Shown here: piece after piece, positions 18,094 to 26,641 of the stretch
Position numbering within the stretch: the stretch's first letter is position 1
Layout of the letters: each line of letters opens with the position of its first letter
Assembly (NCBI GenBank): GCA_012797815.1
Contig: JAAZOK010000172.1
Coordinates: forward strand, 1-64,000
Source: Chloroflexota bacterium
GTDB lineage: Bacteria; Chloroflexota; Anaerolineae; Anaerolineales; Anaerolineaceae
Direction of reading: 5' to 3'
DNA length: 64,000 nt
The notes under the pieces: model-generated
Seen by the model: the letters and a program-made list of their open reading frames with translations, nothing else
Told to the model about the DNA's origin: nothing
The model's database searches: none
Translations under genes and position numbers: made by a program

Positions 18094-19110
18094 TTACTGA
18101 AAATGACTTTCTAAAAAGTCTACAATTTCGCCAGCGTGGACTGCTTTTTGTTCGGCGCTGGCATGTTTCAGGCGCGGGTAGACCAGCCACACCAATAACC
18201 CCTTTTCGGTATGCAAGCGGTTTTCAGCCTGATCGAAAATAACGGAATGTTCCGAATCCATCACTTCGTCCGTGGCTTCAACACCGCGCGATGCCGGCAA
18301 ACAGTGCATGAACTTGACATGGGCAGGTGCTTTCTTGATCAGATCCATATTGACCTGATAGCGCGGCATGAAGGCTTTCTTTCGATCGGGAATTTCTGCT
18401 TCCTGACCGACCCACCACCACAGATCCGTATAGATGAAATCGGCATTCTTCACCGCTTCGACCGGATCTTCGGTCACACGAACGGTTCCACCGGATTTCT
18501 CACAATTCTCATGGGCAATCTTCATCCAGGCTTCGGGAGCCTGATATTGCTTGGGGGCAGCGTGAATGAAATTCATTCCCAACCGTGTGCAGATGAACAT
18601 CAGAGAACTGAGTACGTTGGTGGCATCACCCACAAAAGTTACATTGAAATCTTCCAGCTTTTTCCCCTCGGGAGCATGTTCCATCATGGTCAGCACATCG
18701 CAAACCACCTGCGTAGGGTGGTTGTAATCGGTCAGCCCGTTGATCACAGGCACGGTTGCATTCTTTACCAGCCCCAGCATGGTCTCGTGTTTCAGTGTGC
18801 GCGCCATGATAACATCCACATAGCGGGAGATGACTTGTGCGGTATCGCCCAATGATTCGCGCACACCCAGATGAATTTCTCCCGGTTTCAGGTACAGAGC
18901 ATGTCCACCCAATTCAGCCATCCCCACCTCAAATGAAATACGAGTACGGGTAGAGGGTTCTTCAAACAGCATTGCCAGCGAAGCGCCTTCCAATAATTTG
19001 GGAGTAGCGCCCTGCTTATCTGCCTGCTTGATCCTGCGGATCAGGGTGATCAGATCCAGCAGTTCTTTTTTGGTAAAGTCTTGCGTATCGATAAAGTGTT
19101 TCAGTTCCAT
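18094..19110 (-). CDS. ptcA: Putrescine carbamoyltransferase
   Basis: A 338-residue aspartate/ornithine carbamoyltransferase family enzyme. The carbamoyl phosphate site is FEEPSTRTRISFEVG (about residues 50-64), with HPTQ near residue 130 and the catalytic HCLPA motif near residue 268. Ornithine enzymes have an SMG loop after the Asp-Trp pair, but here the segment reads DLWWWVGQEAEI, which fits a putrescine-type enzyme. It would phosphorolyse N-carbamoylputrescine to putrescine and carbamoyl phosphate. No carbamate kinase is encoded nearby. An ornithine carbamoyltransferase label in an automatic annotation would be the main alternative; operon context argues against it. Confidence 0.87.
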   Translation of the reverse strand: MELKHFIDTQDFTKKELLDLITLIRRIKQADKQGATPKLLEGASLAMLFEEPSTRTRISFEVGMAELGGHALYLKPGEIHLGVRESLGDTAQVISRYVDVIMARTLKHETMLGLVKNATVPVINGLTDYNHPTQVVCDVLTMMEHAPEGKKLEDFNVTFVGDATNVLSSLMFICTRLGMNFIHAAPKQYQAPEAWMKIAHENCEKSGGTVRVTEDPVEAVKNADFIYTDLWWWVGQEAEIPDRKKAFMPRYQVNMDLIKKAPAHVKFMHCLPASRGVEATDEVMDSEHSVIFDQAENRLHTEKGLLVWLVYPRLKHASAEQKAVHAGEIVDFLESHFQ

Positions 19111-19145
19111 CCTATGCTCCTTTCGGAATTCTTAATTTTTAAAAC

Positions 19146-19172
19146 AAATATCCGGCTTATCACCGGATATTT
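19146..19172 (-). terminator. Hairpin between the Lrp gene and ptcA
   Basis: A perfect 10-bp stem (19146-19155 with 19163-19172) with a 7-nt loop overlaps the stop codon of the Lrp-type gene and is followed by a T-rich stretch on the minus strand. It may limit read-through into ptcA or stabilise the lrp mRNA end. Confidence 0.65.
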
Positions 19173-19668
19173 AGTAATCATCTTCCTCATCCCGTTCGAT
19201 CCTGAAATCGGAATCCCTTGGCATCCACTCATCAATGTTGCGGATGATGCGCGGTACCAACGAATACCCCCTGATCTGTACCCCTTCAATGGTGGGGATT
19301 TTTTTTCGTATGAATTCACGTAGGTCCTCATTGGTCTTAAAACGACATTCAATAGAGAGATCTTTGGTTCCTTCACCCAGGGCAATATAGGATATATCGG
19401 AAATTGTTTTGAAGTTCTTTATCACTTCTTCTTCTTTATCAGCATCTACTTCGAGAAAAATATCCACTGCTGTCAGGTATCCAAATACCTCCGGGTCAAT
19501 GATCGCCGTCAGTCGCACGGCTCCCAACCGTACCAAACGATCGATGCGCTTACGGATAGTGCGTTCATTCGCATTCAGATCGCGCGCGATCTGCGATGCA
19601 GACAGCCGGGCATCCTTGTGCAGCGCCTGGATGATCTGGTGATCAAGTTGGTCAAATTGCTTTTTCAT
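19171..19668 (-). CDS. Lrp/AsnC-family transcriptional regulator
   Basis: A 165-residue regulator. Residues about 1-60 form the Lrp-type helix-turn-helix (LDHQIIQALHKDARLSASQI, then DLNANERTIRKRIDRLVRLGAV), and residues about 65-145 form the RAM ligand-binding and oligomerisation domain. It ends with an acidic tail (RDEEDDY). It is first in line before ptcA, the permease and aguA on the same strand, so it very probably controls agmatine use, and two palindromes overlapping its own promoter point to autoregulation. The effector could be agmatine or an amino acid (inference). Confidence 0.9.
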   Translation of the reverse strand: MKKQFDQLDHQIIQALHKDARLSASQIARDLNANERTIRKRIDRLVRLGAVRLTAIIDPEVFGYLTAVDIFLEVDADKEEEVIKNFKTISDISYIALGEGTKDLSIECRFKTNEDLREFIRKKIPTIEGVQIRGYSLVPRIIRNIDEWMPRDSDFRIERDEEDDY

Positions 19669-19674
19669 AATTTA

Positions 19675-19709
19675 TTCCGATTCGGAACTATGCAATTCCT
19701 TATCGGAAT
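19675..19709. promoter_or_regulatory. Paired palindromic operator at the Lrp promoter
   Basis: Two perfect palindromes share the TTCC/GGAA ends: TTCCGA-T-TCGGAA (19675-19687) and ATTCC-TTATC-GGAAT (19695-19709). Their centres are 21 bases apart, two helical turns, so they face the same side of DNA. They lie between the promoter -10 box and the start codon of the Lrp-type gene. This is the expected layout for cooperative binding by an Lrp-family octamer or dimer pair; binding itself is inferred. Confidence 0.7.
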
Positions 19710-19710
19710 C

Positions 19711-19739
19711 ATTATAGCAGGAATAGGAACCATTTTCAA
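19711..19739 (-). promoter_or_regulatory. Sigma-70-type promoter of the Lrp/agmatine operon
   Basis: On the minus strand TTGAAA (complement of 19734-19739) and a perfect TATAAT (complement of 19711-19716) are 17 bases apart. The expected start point falls in the palindromic operator next to it, which fits autorepression. Confidence 0.75.
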
Positions 19740-19926
19740 GCACCGGAACAAAAATCAGAAAACTCATTACATTTATCATTCTATATCCAGCCGGTCAGCA
19801 AGATTCATCTTCCGCAACGGAAGACCTCCCCATTTCGATAATCATTGCAAAAAGCAAATTAATAATTCGCTGACAACATCATCTCCCATTCTTTTGTACA
19901 CTCTAAATCAGGAAGAAAGTGAGGTC

Positions 19927-20298
19927 ATGATGATAAAAATGGAGCCTCTTACCCCAGAAGAAGAACAGGTCATCTTGCACAAAGGCACCGAGCGACCTTT
20001 CAGTGGAAAATACGATGACTTCTTTGAAAAAGGGACCTATATCTGCCGCCAGTGCGGTGCTCTGCTTTACCGGTCCGACAACAAGTTTGACGCCGGCTGC
20101 GGCTGGCCCAGCTTCGATGACGCCGTCCCGGGAGCCGTTAAAGAATTACTCGATGCGGATGGTTACCGCACCGAGATCCAATGTACTGCATGTGGTGCTC
20201 ATCTAGGTCATGTGTTTAAAGGAGAGAGTTTTACACCCAAAAACACACGTTATTGTGTGAATTCAATCTCAATGAGGTTCATACCCGATGAAAAATAA
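19927..20298 (+). CDS. msrB: Peptide-methionine (R)-S-oxide reductase MsrB
   Basis: A 123-residue repair enzyme that reduces methionine-R-sulfoxide. Two CxxC zinc-binding pairs are visible (CRQCG and CTACG), with FDAGCGWPSF and the catalytic cysteine near the end in NTRYCVNSISMRF. The frame is open further upstream, but homology and a gaaagtgagg site fix the start at one of two adjacent ATGs (19927 or 19930). The 3' end overlaps msrA by 11 bases, so the R- and S-specific reductases are co-translated. Confidence 0.95.
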   Translation: MMIKMEPLTPEEEQVILHKGTERPFSGKYDDFFEKGTYICRQCGALLYRSDNKFDAGCGWPSFDDAVPGAVKELLDADGYRTEIQCTACGAHLGHVFKGESFTPKNTRYCVNSISMRFIPDEK

Positions 20299-20833
20299 CG
20301 ATTCGATGCAAACGGCAGTTTTCGGTAGTGGCTGCTTTTGGTGTGCAGAGGCTATTTTCAGCCAGTTAGAGGGAGTCAAATCGGTCATGCCTGGGTATGC
20401 GGGCGGGCATACGCCCAACCCTACCTATCAGCAGGTATGCAGCGATACCACCGGGCATGCGGAGGTAGTGAAGATCGAGTTTGATCCGGCAGTCATCACC
20501 TATGCAGATCTGCTGGAAATATTCTGGCAAACTCATGATCCTACCACGCCTAATCGCCAGGGTAATGATATCGGCAGCCAGTATCGCTCGATCGTTCTCT
20601 ACTCAAATGAAGAGCAAAAACAGGCAGCACAACATCTACTGGAAGAATTAGGCAAAGAGAAGAAATTTTCAGCTCCCATTGTGACAGAGATCGTGCCGTT
20701 AGAAGAGTTCTATCCGGCGGAGGATTATCACAAAGATTACTATCTCCGTAACAAGATGCAACCTTATTGCCAGTTCGTGATCTCGCCTAAACTTGCCAAA
20801 TTCAGAAAGAAATATCAGGAAAAACTGGCGTAG
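20288..20833 (+). CDS. msrA: Peptide-methionine (S)-S-oxide reductase MsrA
   Basis: A 181-residue enzyme reducing methionine-S-sulfoxide in proteins. The catalytic motif GSGCFWCAEAIF is at residues 13-24, followed by the family segments GYAGGHTPNPTYQQV and SDTTGHAEVVKIEFDP, and AEDYHKDY in the C-terminal third. The ATG lies inside the msrB 3' end; a second in-frame ATG at 20306 is also possible. Together with msrB it gives complete repair of oxidised methionine, sensible for an anaerobe exposed to oxygen. Confidence 0.96.
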   Translation: MKNNDSMQTAVFGSGCFWCAEAIFSQLEGVKSVMPGYAGGHTPNPTYQQVCSDTTGHAEVVKIEFDPAVITYADLLEIFWQTHDPTTPNRQGNDIGSQYRSIVLYSNEEQKQAAQHLLEELGKEKKFSAPIVTEIVPLEEFYPAEDYHKDYYLRNKMQPYCQFVISPKLAKFRKKYQEKLA

Positions 20834-20859
20834 CGCACAAATTCTTTTACAATAGAAGT

Positions 20860-21459
20860 ATGTGTGATGAGTTTCCTGCTGACCAGGAATTATTCGAACG
20901 CAGTTTTAGCGGAAAAGACTTCAGCTGCATCACAGTCGCGGATCGCGATTTCATGCAGTGTTCTTTTCATTCCTGCCAGATGGCAGAGATTGACCTGCAA
21001 TCCTGCCATTTTCAAGATTGTTCATTTGAGCAATGTGATCTCAGCCTGGCAAAGTTGGAGCACTGTCAATTTCAAAACACCACTTTCCAGCGTTCACGTC
21101 TGGTGGGCATCGACTGGACCCGTCTGATATGGCAGAAGAAAACGCTAAAAACACCCCTGTTTTTCATCGAATGCAATCTCAATTATTCCAATTTTTTCGG
21201 TTGTTTGCTCAAAGGTACCAAATTTACAGATTGCATGTTGCAGGAGGTTGAGTTCGGTGAAGCAGATCTGAGCAGAGCCGATCTACGGCGTGCTGATCTC
21301 ACAAAAGCGCGCTTCTTTCACACTGATCTGAGCGAATCGGATCTGCGAGATGCCGGAAACTACGATATCAACGCGGTGGTCAACACCCTGCACAAAACCA
21401 GGTTCACCCTTCCCGAAGCGGTATCCCTGCTGCACAGCCTGGATATCATCCTGGACTAA
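20860..21459 (+). CDS. Pentapeptide-repeat protein
   Basis: A 199-residue protein built of A(D/N)LXX-like repeats forming a right-handed beta-helix. The clearest repeats are near the C-terminus (EADLSRADLRRADLTKARFF); earlier repeats are rich in Cys, Phe and Gln (CSFHSCQMAEIDLQSCHFQD). It resembles the Qnr/McbG-like group in general form, but no specific target can be assigned. It follows msrA by 26 bases with a weak ribosome site (aatagaag) and probably shares its transcript. Confidence 0.85.
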   Translation: MCDEFPADQELFERSFSGKDFSCITVADRDFMQCSFHSCQMAEIDLQSCHFQDCSFEQCDLSLAKLEHCQFQNTTFQRSRLVGIDWTRLIWQKKTLKTPLFFIECNLNYSNFFGCLLKGTKFTDCMLQEVEFGEADLSRADLRRADLTKARFFHTDLSESDLRDAGNYDINAVVNTLHKTRFTLPEAVSLLHSLDIILD

Positions 21460-21468
21460 TAAGGTTGT

Positions 21469-22788
21469 TCACCCAGCCCATATAGAACCACAGGCATTTC
21501 TATATTGATCAATTACCCCACGAATAGTGGCGTGAACGAGTTCTAAAGGAACCGGTTCCACATCGCCGCTTTGAACGGATGGGTACAGGTGTGGGAAATA
21601 TTGGCTCACCAGTGCCAGCGGTAAGGGATTTTTCCCCAGATTACTCATCAACTTCTGATTAGCATTTTGCACGGCGGGGCAGCCCCAGTAATAGCGAACG
21701 CGATCGCTGAAGCTGTATTTCAGGTCGAAATGAATTTCTTCATCCGTACCGGTATAGTACTTTTTCCAATGCGCAGGCTCGCTGTGCATGGTATCCATCA
21801 AAACGCCGATAAGGTGAGAGCGCTGCTCCGGCTTCTTGAAGAATAATTCTTCCTCAATGGCTGCCAATCGAAATAGGGCTTCACGGAAAGCAAAGGTTAG
21901 CGCCGGTCCGACCTTCAAAATTGAAAAATGATCCTGCACCATTTGTTTTAATGATTGTGGGGTTTGATAATCGGTGGAATGAGCCTCGAACACCATCCCC
22001 GGAACTGACGCTATGAATTCACGAAGCGGTCTGATTTTCGAACGGTCATAGGGAAAAATCATGCGATCATTGAACTCAACCCCGGGGGAGACAACCAGCG
22101 CAATGATGCGCCGGAAGGCATCTTCCAGACCGTAACGGGAAAAAACATCCCGGTAGACCTGCAGGGTTTGCTGCGCATATTCCACTTTCGTGATAGGACA
22201 GTTCACACCCTGATCAGCAGTCATTCCTCCCGGCGAAGGCACTTCTGTACCGATCACATAAACCGGCAGATCTTTGCTGTGATTTTCACAAGCGGTATTT
22301 TCTGCAATCAGGCATAGTCGGGCAGCGCGCTCTGCCATCGTTTTAACGGATAGCTCATTTTCACCGGCGCAGGTCATCGAGGTATCCAGATGGATCTTTC
22401 CATATCCGGCTTTGACATATGCCTGTACCATTGCACCTGCTTTTTCCATGGCAATAGCTGCATCTTCATCCCGCCAAGGATTGGGACCCAAATGATCACC
22501 ACCCAGAATGATGCGGCTCACAGGGAAATTCATTTCCAGTGCAATTTTCCGCAGGTATTCGGTAAACTGCATGGGCGTCATTCCGGTATATCCACCCTCC
22601 TGGTTCACCTGATTACAGGTTGACTCAATCAGCAGACAAGCATCATTTTCCCTGTGAGCGCGCATAGCCGCTTGAAGAACCATTCGGTTCGAGGAACAAA
22701 CGGAATAGATCCCAACAGGCATACCTGCTTTATGTGCCTGAATGATCTTATGCAGCGGGGTGTTGATAGAAAACCGTTCTTTTCCCAT
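21469..22788 (-). CDS. gatZ: GatZ/KbaZ-like tagatose-bisphosphate aldolase accessory protein
   Basis: A 439-residue TIM-barrel protein of the GatZ/KbaZ family. Recognisable segments are GIYSVCSSNRMVLQAAMR near the start, LIESTCNQVNQEGGYTGMTP, RIILGGDHLGPNPW and IHLDTSMTCAG. In enterobacteria this subunit is needed for full activity of the class II aldolase GatY/KbaY, and older annotations called it a putative tagatose 6-phosphate kinase. Here no GatY is present; instead a LacD-type aldolase gene lies 11 bases upstream. It may therefore act alone or with LacD. The start is not ambiguous. Confidence 0.88.
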   Translation of the reverse strand: MGKERFSINTPLHKIIQAHKAGMPVGIYSVCSSNRMVLQAAMRAHRENDACLLIESTCNQVNQEGGYTGMTPMQFTEYLRKIALEMNFPVSRIILGGDHLGPNPWRDEDAAIAMEKAGAMVQAYVKAGYGKIHLDTSMTCAGENELSVKTMAERAARLCLIAENTACENHSKDLPVYVIGTEVPSPGGMTADQGVNCPITKVEYAQQTLQVYRDVFSRYGLEDAFRRIIALVVSPGVEFNDRMIFPYDRSKIRPLREFIASVPGMVFEAHSTDYQTPQSLKQMVQDHFSILKVGPALTFAFREALFRLAAIEEELFFKKPEQRSHLIGVLMDTMHSEPAHWKKYYTGTDEEIHFDLKYSFSDRVRYYWGCPAVQNANQKLMSNLGKNPLPLALVSQYFPHLYPSVQSGDVEPVPLELVHATIRGVIDQYRNACGSIWAG

Positions 22789-22799
22789 ACTAAAAGCAC

Positions 22800-23780
22800 T
22801 TATCTTTCAGCATACGTTCTATACCAATCCGTTTTTACCGGCATCGGTTTCACACCAGCAAACCAGGGAGCACTCAGAGCATCCACCAATTCTGTGAGGG
22901 TGTGCATACGCTTCCAGGCAACTTCCCGCAAAAAGCGTATGCGCTCATCCCCCATTAATTCAGCGGCTTCCTTCCACACCGCCCGCCCGGCTGCCACACC
23001 CGAGGCACCTGCCAGGCAAGCCGCCGTGACCTGGCGCAGGAAAATCTCATAATCGACCGAAGCCGACAGCAAGATCCAGGGAATCGTGCTGATACGAGTC
23101 AGTTCCATACAGGAAGTTTGCCATTGGCTGAAGTCTTTTTCGGTATTGATATCTGCCGGAAATTCCGCCTTGAGAACATCGGCTCCCAACGGTGTGAGTT
23201 TTTCTGCAGAGCGCAGGATCACATCCATCCGTTCCTGCCCTTCCAGCCTTTTTTGAGCGGCATCCAGCGGGTAAGTAAGCACCTCAAGGAAGAATGCGAT
23301 ATCAGCATGTCGACATTCTTCTGACACACGCTTGACCAGGTCCTCGATATGAGTGCGCGATGGAGATTGCGGATGATAGTAAACCAACAACTTTACCGCA
23401 TCAGCACCCAGGCGCTTGATCTTATCAACACTCCAACCGGGTAATATCTGGCTTGCGCGAGCCGTTGGGTCACCTGTATATCCGGTCTCATCCAAAGCCA
23501 CCAGCAGCCCGCAGCTACCGGGGATGGTTCGTGCAGCGATATTCTGCGCCGTCCCATACACGGGATCCAGTAAAAAGGCACTGCAACTATTGGCAAGGTT
23601 TTTCACCACTGCCTGCTTGAAAGAGACCATCGCTTCATCTGTCCCCTGATCTTTCGCTTGAAGATGAAGAAGATTACGTAAATTATTGCGATGATCCAGC
23701 GCTAAAATGGCAAATTTTCCCTGCGGAGTTGCACACTGCTGCAATCCGCGAATTTTTCCTATTGATCTGGCAGCCATCAT
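22800..23780 (-). CDS. lacD: Tagatose 1,6-diphosphate aldolase, LacD type
   Basis: A 326-residue class I (Schiff-base) aldolase cleaving tagatose 1,6-bisphosphate to dihydroxyacetone phosphate and glyceraldehyde 3-phosphate. Family segments are FAILALDHRNNLR near residue 25, FLLDPVYG, LVALDETGYTGDP, DAVKLLVYYHP with the likely catalytic lysine, and FFLEVLTYPL. The start was placed at the ATG (23778-23780) preceded by gggagaaag; this gives the length usual for LacD. It is divergent from the DeoR regulator and co-transcribed with gatZ. Confidence 0.88.
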   Translation of the reverse strand: MMAARSIGKIRGLQQCATPQGKFAILALDHRNNLRNLLHLQAKDQGTDEAMVSFKQAVVKNLANSCSAFLLDPVYGTAQNIAARTIPGSCGLLVALDETGYTGDPTARASQILPGWSVDKIKRLGADAVKLLVYYHPQSPSRTHIEDLVKRVSEECRHADIAFFLEVLTYPLDAAQKRLEGQERMDVILRSAEKLTPLGADVLKAEFPADINTEKDFSQWQTSCMELTRISTIPWILLSASVDYEIFLRQVTAACLAGASGVAAGRAVWKEAAELMGDERIRFLREVAWKRMHTLTELVDALSAPWFAGVKPMPVKTDWYRTYAER

Positions 23781-23890
23781 TTTTCTTTCTCCCGGTTTCA
23801 CCAGGGAATATTTATTAGCCCGAACCATGGTGTGCGTTTTTGTTTTGTTTAACTATTTTAGCGACTCAACCCGGTGTATTTCCATATATT

Positions 23891-23961
23891 GAACATATAT
23901 AAACATATATTATGTGCTTTTTTGTGCTATTATTTGACAAATACTCAATTAGAAACATATG
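23891..23961. promoter_or_regulatory. Candidate operator for the DeoR regulator in the lacD/deoR intergenic region
   Basis: Tandem copies of aacatatat (23892-23900 and 23902-23910) and a third related aaacatatg (23953-23961) lie in the 195-bp region between the divergent lacD and deoR genes. A TTGACA box at 23934-23939 lies between them. DeoR-family repressors bind such repeated AT-rich half-sites, so joint control of both transcripts is likely (inference). Confidence 0.45.
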
Positions 23962-23975
23962 ATGAAAGGAGTCTC

Positions 23976-24743
23976 ATGCTAAAAGAAGAAAGACAACAAA
24001 TGATCATTCAGGAACTGGATAGAAATGGCAGTGTATCGGTCGGTGAGCTCGCCGGGCAATTTCATGTCTCAAGAATGACCATCCGTAGAGATCTTCTGGA
24101 GATCGAGCAGAGCAATCAACTAAAAAGAACGCATGGTGGGGCAGTGCTCCCGTCAAAATCTCCCAATTACAGCGAACCACCCACCATCAAACGAATGGAA
24201 CTTTTAAAAGACGAAAAGATTCGCATCGCCAAAGCGGTGGCAGCATCCATTGGGGAAAAAGAAGTGATCTTTCTGGGCTCCGGCACCACAACGCTCTATG
24301 TGGCAAAAGAGCTCTATGAAAGAGACGATATTACCGTGCTCAGTAATGCCATCACGATCATTAATGAATTGAGCACCAACGGGAAAATGCCAATTATCGG
24401 TATCGGTGGCTTTTTGCGACGCGAGGAGCAATCCATGATTGGGCACTTTGCCGAGCGGGTCATTGAAGAGCTGCGGGTAGAAAAAGTGATTGTGGGTATG
24501 CGCGGCGTCCATCCGCGCTACGGGCTCACCAGCGAAGATCCGCAGGAACTGATGACCGACCGAAAGATTCTCGGTATCAGCGATAACGTCATCATCGTCG
24601 CTGATCACACGAAGATCGGCTATGTTTCGACGAGCCTGACTGCTCCCATCACGGCTGCGAGCACGATTGTCACCACCACCAATGCACAGGAAGATTATGT
24701 ACGTGCAATTCGCGAACAGGGAGTAGAGGTAATCCAAGTTTAG
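23976..24743 (+). CDS. DeoR-family transcriptional regulator of the sugar PTS cluster
   Basis: A 255-residue regulator. The N-terminal DeoR helix-turn-helix is clear (RNGSVSVGELAGQFHVSRMTIRRDLLEIE), followed by the LKRTHGGAVL signature. The C-terminal sugar-phosphate sensor domain, related to ribose 5-phosphate isomerase, carries FLGSGTTTLYVAKEL and VIIVADHTKIGYVS. The ATG at 23976 follows aaaggag and starts the typical DeoR sequence, although the frame is open upstream. It should respond to a phosphorylated sugar made by the adjacent PTS. Confidence 0.93.
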   Translation: MLKEERQQMIIQELDRNGSVSVGELAGQFHVSRMTIRRDLLEIEQSNQLKRTHGGAVLPSKSPNYSEPPTIKRMELLKDEKIRIAKAVAASIGEKEVIFLGSGTTTLYVAKELYERDDITVLSNAITIINELSTNGKMPIIGIGGFLRREEQSMIGHFAERVIEELRVEKVIVGMRGVHPRYGLTSEDPQELMTDRKILGISDNVIIVADHTKIGYVSTSLTAPITAASTIVTTTNAQEDYVRAIREQGVEVIQV

Positions 24744-24770
24744 AAATTACAAAGGAGAAAAAATTCATTT

Positions 24771-25808
24771 ATGCAAGACGATAGAGGTAAATTCACACAG
24801 GCAGAGATTCTCTCACAACCAGAAACCTGGGAAGAAACGCTCCGGTATTTAAAGTCCGATTGGGTTGGAAAACTTCCCGATCTTCAGGATTACGACCAAA
24901 TCGTTATAACCGGTTGTGGTTCGACGTATTACCTTTCGATATGGGCAGCGCGTTTTCTGCACTGTACCACAGGTGTGCCCGCCATCGCCCTCCCCAGCTC
25001 GGAATTATGGTATGCAGGAGATGTGTGGTTAAAACCGTTCAAGAAAGTTCTTTTCATCGCGATTTCACGTTCCGGGCAAACAACAGAAACTCTCAAGGCT
25101 TTGAATGGCTTCCTGGAAAACCATACAGAAGATGCTCTGGCAATCACTTGTTACAAAGATAGCCAGCTGGCAAAAATGTCACCTCTCTCCATTATCACAA
25201 CAGCCGGAATGGAACACAGCATAGCACAGACACGCTCCTTCAGTAATATGATGTGGCCTATCATTTTGTTGAGTGAAAAGAACATCACAGAAACCTTGAT
25301 CAGCGCAATTCAAGTTACAGCGCAATCTTTCCTGGCAAATTATCAGGAAACGGCTGCCGGAATTGGGGAAAATCTGGATATTGAACGATTCTTTTTTCTG
25401 GGAAATGGTCCTCTATTTGGTCTCTCTCAAGAAGTCATGTTGAAAATGAAAGAAATGTCGTTGAGTTATTCAGAGGCTTTCCATTTTTTGGAATTCCGGC
25501 ATGGTCCTATGTCGATGGTCGATCATGAATCTTTGATCGTTGGTTTTACCAATAGAAGCACATTTTTGTATGAACTTCCTGTTTTCAACGATATGAAAAA
25601 GCTGGGGGCAAAAATCCTGGCGGTTGGAAACAGTGTCGAGAAAGCACACAGCATAGATTATCTCTTTAACATAGGGGATAAAGTTCCCTCTCCGTGGACT
25701 TACCCGTTTTATCTCCCACCCATCCAATTACTGGCCTGCAAGAGAAGTCTGGCAAAAGGATTGAACCCGGATAAACCGGAAAACCTCACCGCAGTCGTTG
25801 AGCTATAA
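24771..25808 (+). CDS. SIS-domain sugar-phosphate isomerase/deaminase (AgaS/GlmS-like)
   Basis: A 345-residue protein with two SIS domains (about residues 30-170 and 195-335), like the isomerase half of GlmS and the AgaS/FrlB group. The first sugar-phosphate loop is ITGCGSTYYLS and the next is AISRSGQTTET; the second domain has FFLGNGPLFGLSQE and FLEFRHGPMSMVD with the conserved Glu-His-Gly-Pro. It likely isomerises or deaminates an amino-sugar 6-phosphate or cleaves a fructosamine-type phosphate after PTS uptake. It starts 27 bases after deoR with aaggag. Confidence 0.87.
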   Translation: MQDDRGKFTQAEILSQPETWEETLRYLKSDWVGKLPDLQDYDQIVITGCGSTYYLSIWAARFLHCTTGVPAIALPSSELWYAGDVWLKPFKKVLFIAISRSGQTTETLKALNGFLENHTEDALAITCYKDSQLAKMSPLSIITTAGMEHSIAQTRSFSNMMWPIILLSEKNITETLISAIQVTAQSFLANYQETAAGIGENLDIERFFFLGNGPLFGLSQEVMLKMKEMSLSYSEAFHFLEFRHGPMSMVDHESLIVGFTNRSTFLYELPVFNDMKKLGAKILAVGNSVEKAHSIDYLFNIGDKVPSPWTYPFYLPPIQLLACKRSLAKGLNPDKPENLTAVVEL

Positions 25809-25820
25809 GGGAATAAAACC

Positions 25821-26282
25821 ATGCAACTAGAAGATCTGTTCATCAAAAACGCTATCAGGGCAAAATTGCCGTTGCAAACAAGGGAAGAGATCATCCAGAA
25901 AGCAGGTGAAATTCTGGTTGAAGCGGATGCTGTTGAGCCCAGATACATCCATGCGATGAAGCAGGCAATAGATGAATTAGGACCTTATTGCGTAATCGCA
26001 CCCGGAATTGCACTTCTACATGCACGTCCCGAAGATGGAGTGAAAAGAGCCTGCCTTTCCCTGCTAACCCTCAAAAGCGCGGTTCCTTTTGGTCATTCGG
26101 CTAACGATCCGGTGGACCTGGTCTTCACCCTTGGGGCGCAGGATAAAAAAGGGCATATTGAAGCCCTGGCAGAATTGGCTCAATTTTTATCGAAAGAAGA
26201 TTTCCTCCAGCGTTTGCGAACTTGCGAAACCTCTCAAAACCTTCAAGAAGAGATCTTTCAATATATTTCAAAAAGAAAGTAG
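25821..26282 (+). CDS. PTS IIA component (fructose/ascorbate type)
   Basis: A 153-residue EIIA domain of the mannitol/fructose/UlaC type. The phosphorylated histidine is H68 in the conserved setting APGIALLHARPEDG. It receives phosphate from HPr and passes it to the IIB protein encoded next. HPr and enzyme I are not in this window. The gene follows the SIS isomerase by 12 bases and precedes IIB by 7 bases. Confidence 0.92.
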   Translation: MQLEDLFIKNAIRAKLPLQTREEIIQKAGEILVEADAVEPRYIHAMKQAIDELGPYCVIAPGIALLHARPEDGVKRACLSLLTLKSAVPFGHSANDPVDLVFTLGAQDKKGHIEALAELAQFLSKEDFLQRLRTCETSQNLQEEIFQYISKRK

Positions 26283-26289
26283 AGAAGAA

Positions 26290-26565
26290 ATGGTCATTGC
26301 AACGTTATGTGGAATGGGTTTTGGAACAAGCATGATGCTCAAATTATTTATTGATGACATCCTGAAAGTGGAAGGAATTAAGGCAGAAATAAATCCGTGG
26401 GATTTAGGATCATTCAAGGGAAACAAAGTGGATATTGTTGTCGCTCCGATAGATATGGAATCCCACCTGCGTGATTATACGGCGAAGGTTGTCTATATTA
26501 ACAATCTTGTAGATAAGGCAGAAATAAAAGAAAAAGTACTCGCGGCAATTCGAGAGCTCTCATAA
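26290..26565 (+). CDS. PTS IIB component (ascorbate/galactitol type)
   Basis: A 91-residue IIB protein with the phosphocysteine P-loop ATLCGMGFGTSMM near the N-terminus (Cys at residue 7). The frame remains open upstream within the IIA gene, but the ATG at 26290 matches the family start and follows agagaag. It hands phosphate from IIA to the sugar bound by the IIC channel downstream. Confidence 0.9.
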   Translation: MVIATLCGMGFGTSMMLKLFIDDILKVEGIKAEINPWDLGSFKGNKVDIVVAPIDMESHLRDYTAKVVYINNLVDKAEIKEKVLAAIRELS

Positions 26566-26641
26566 TTTTTAGTTAGAGAAAGGAGGATTCAAGATCAATT
26601 ATTTTTCAGGTCAATCTCGAAAACAAATTTAGGAGGATAAA

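Noticed and set aside
18094-19110. Ornithine carbamoyltransferase for arginine synthesis
   Set aside because: The SMG ornithine loop is replaced by WWWVGQEAE, and the gene is in an operon with agmatine deiminase and a polyamine-type permease; no arginine biosynthesis genes are near.
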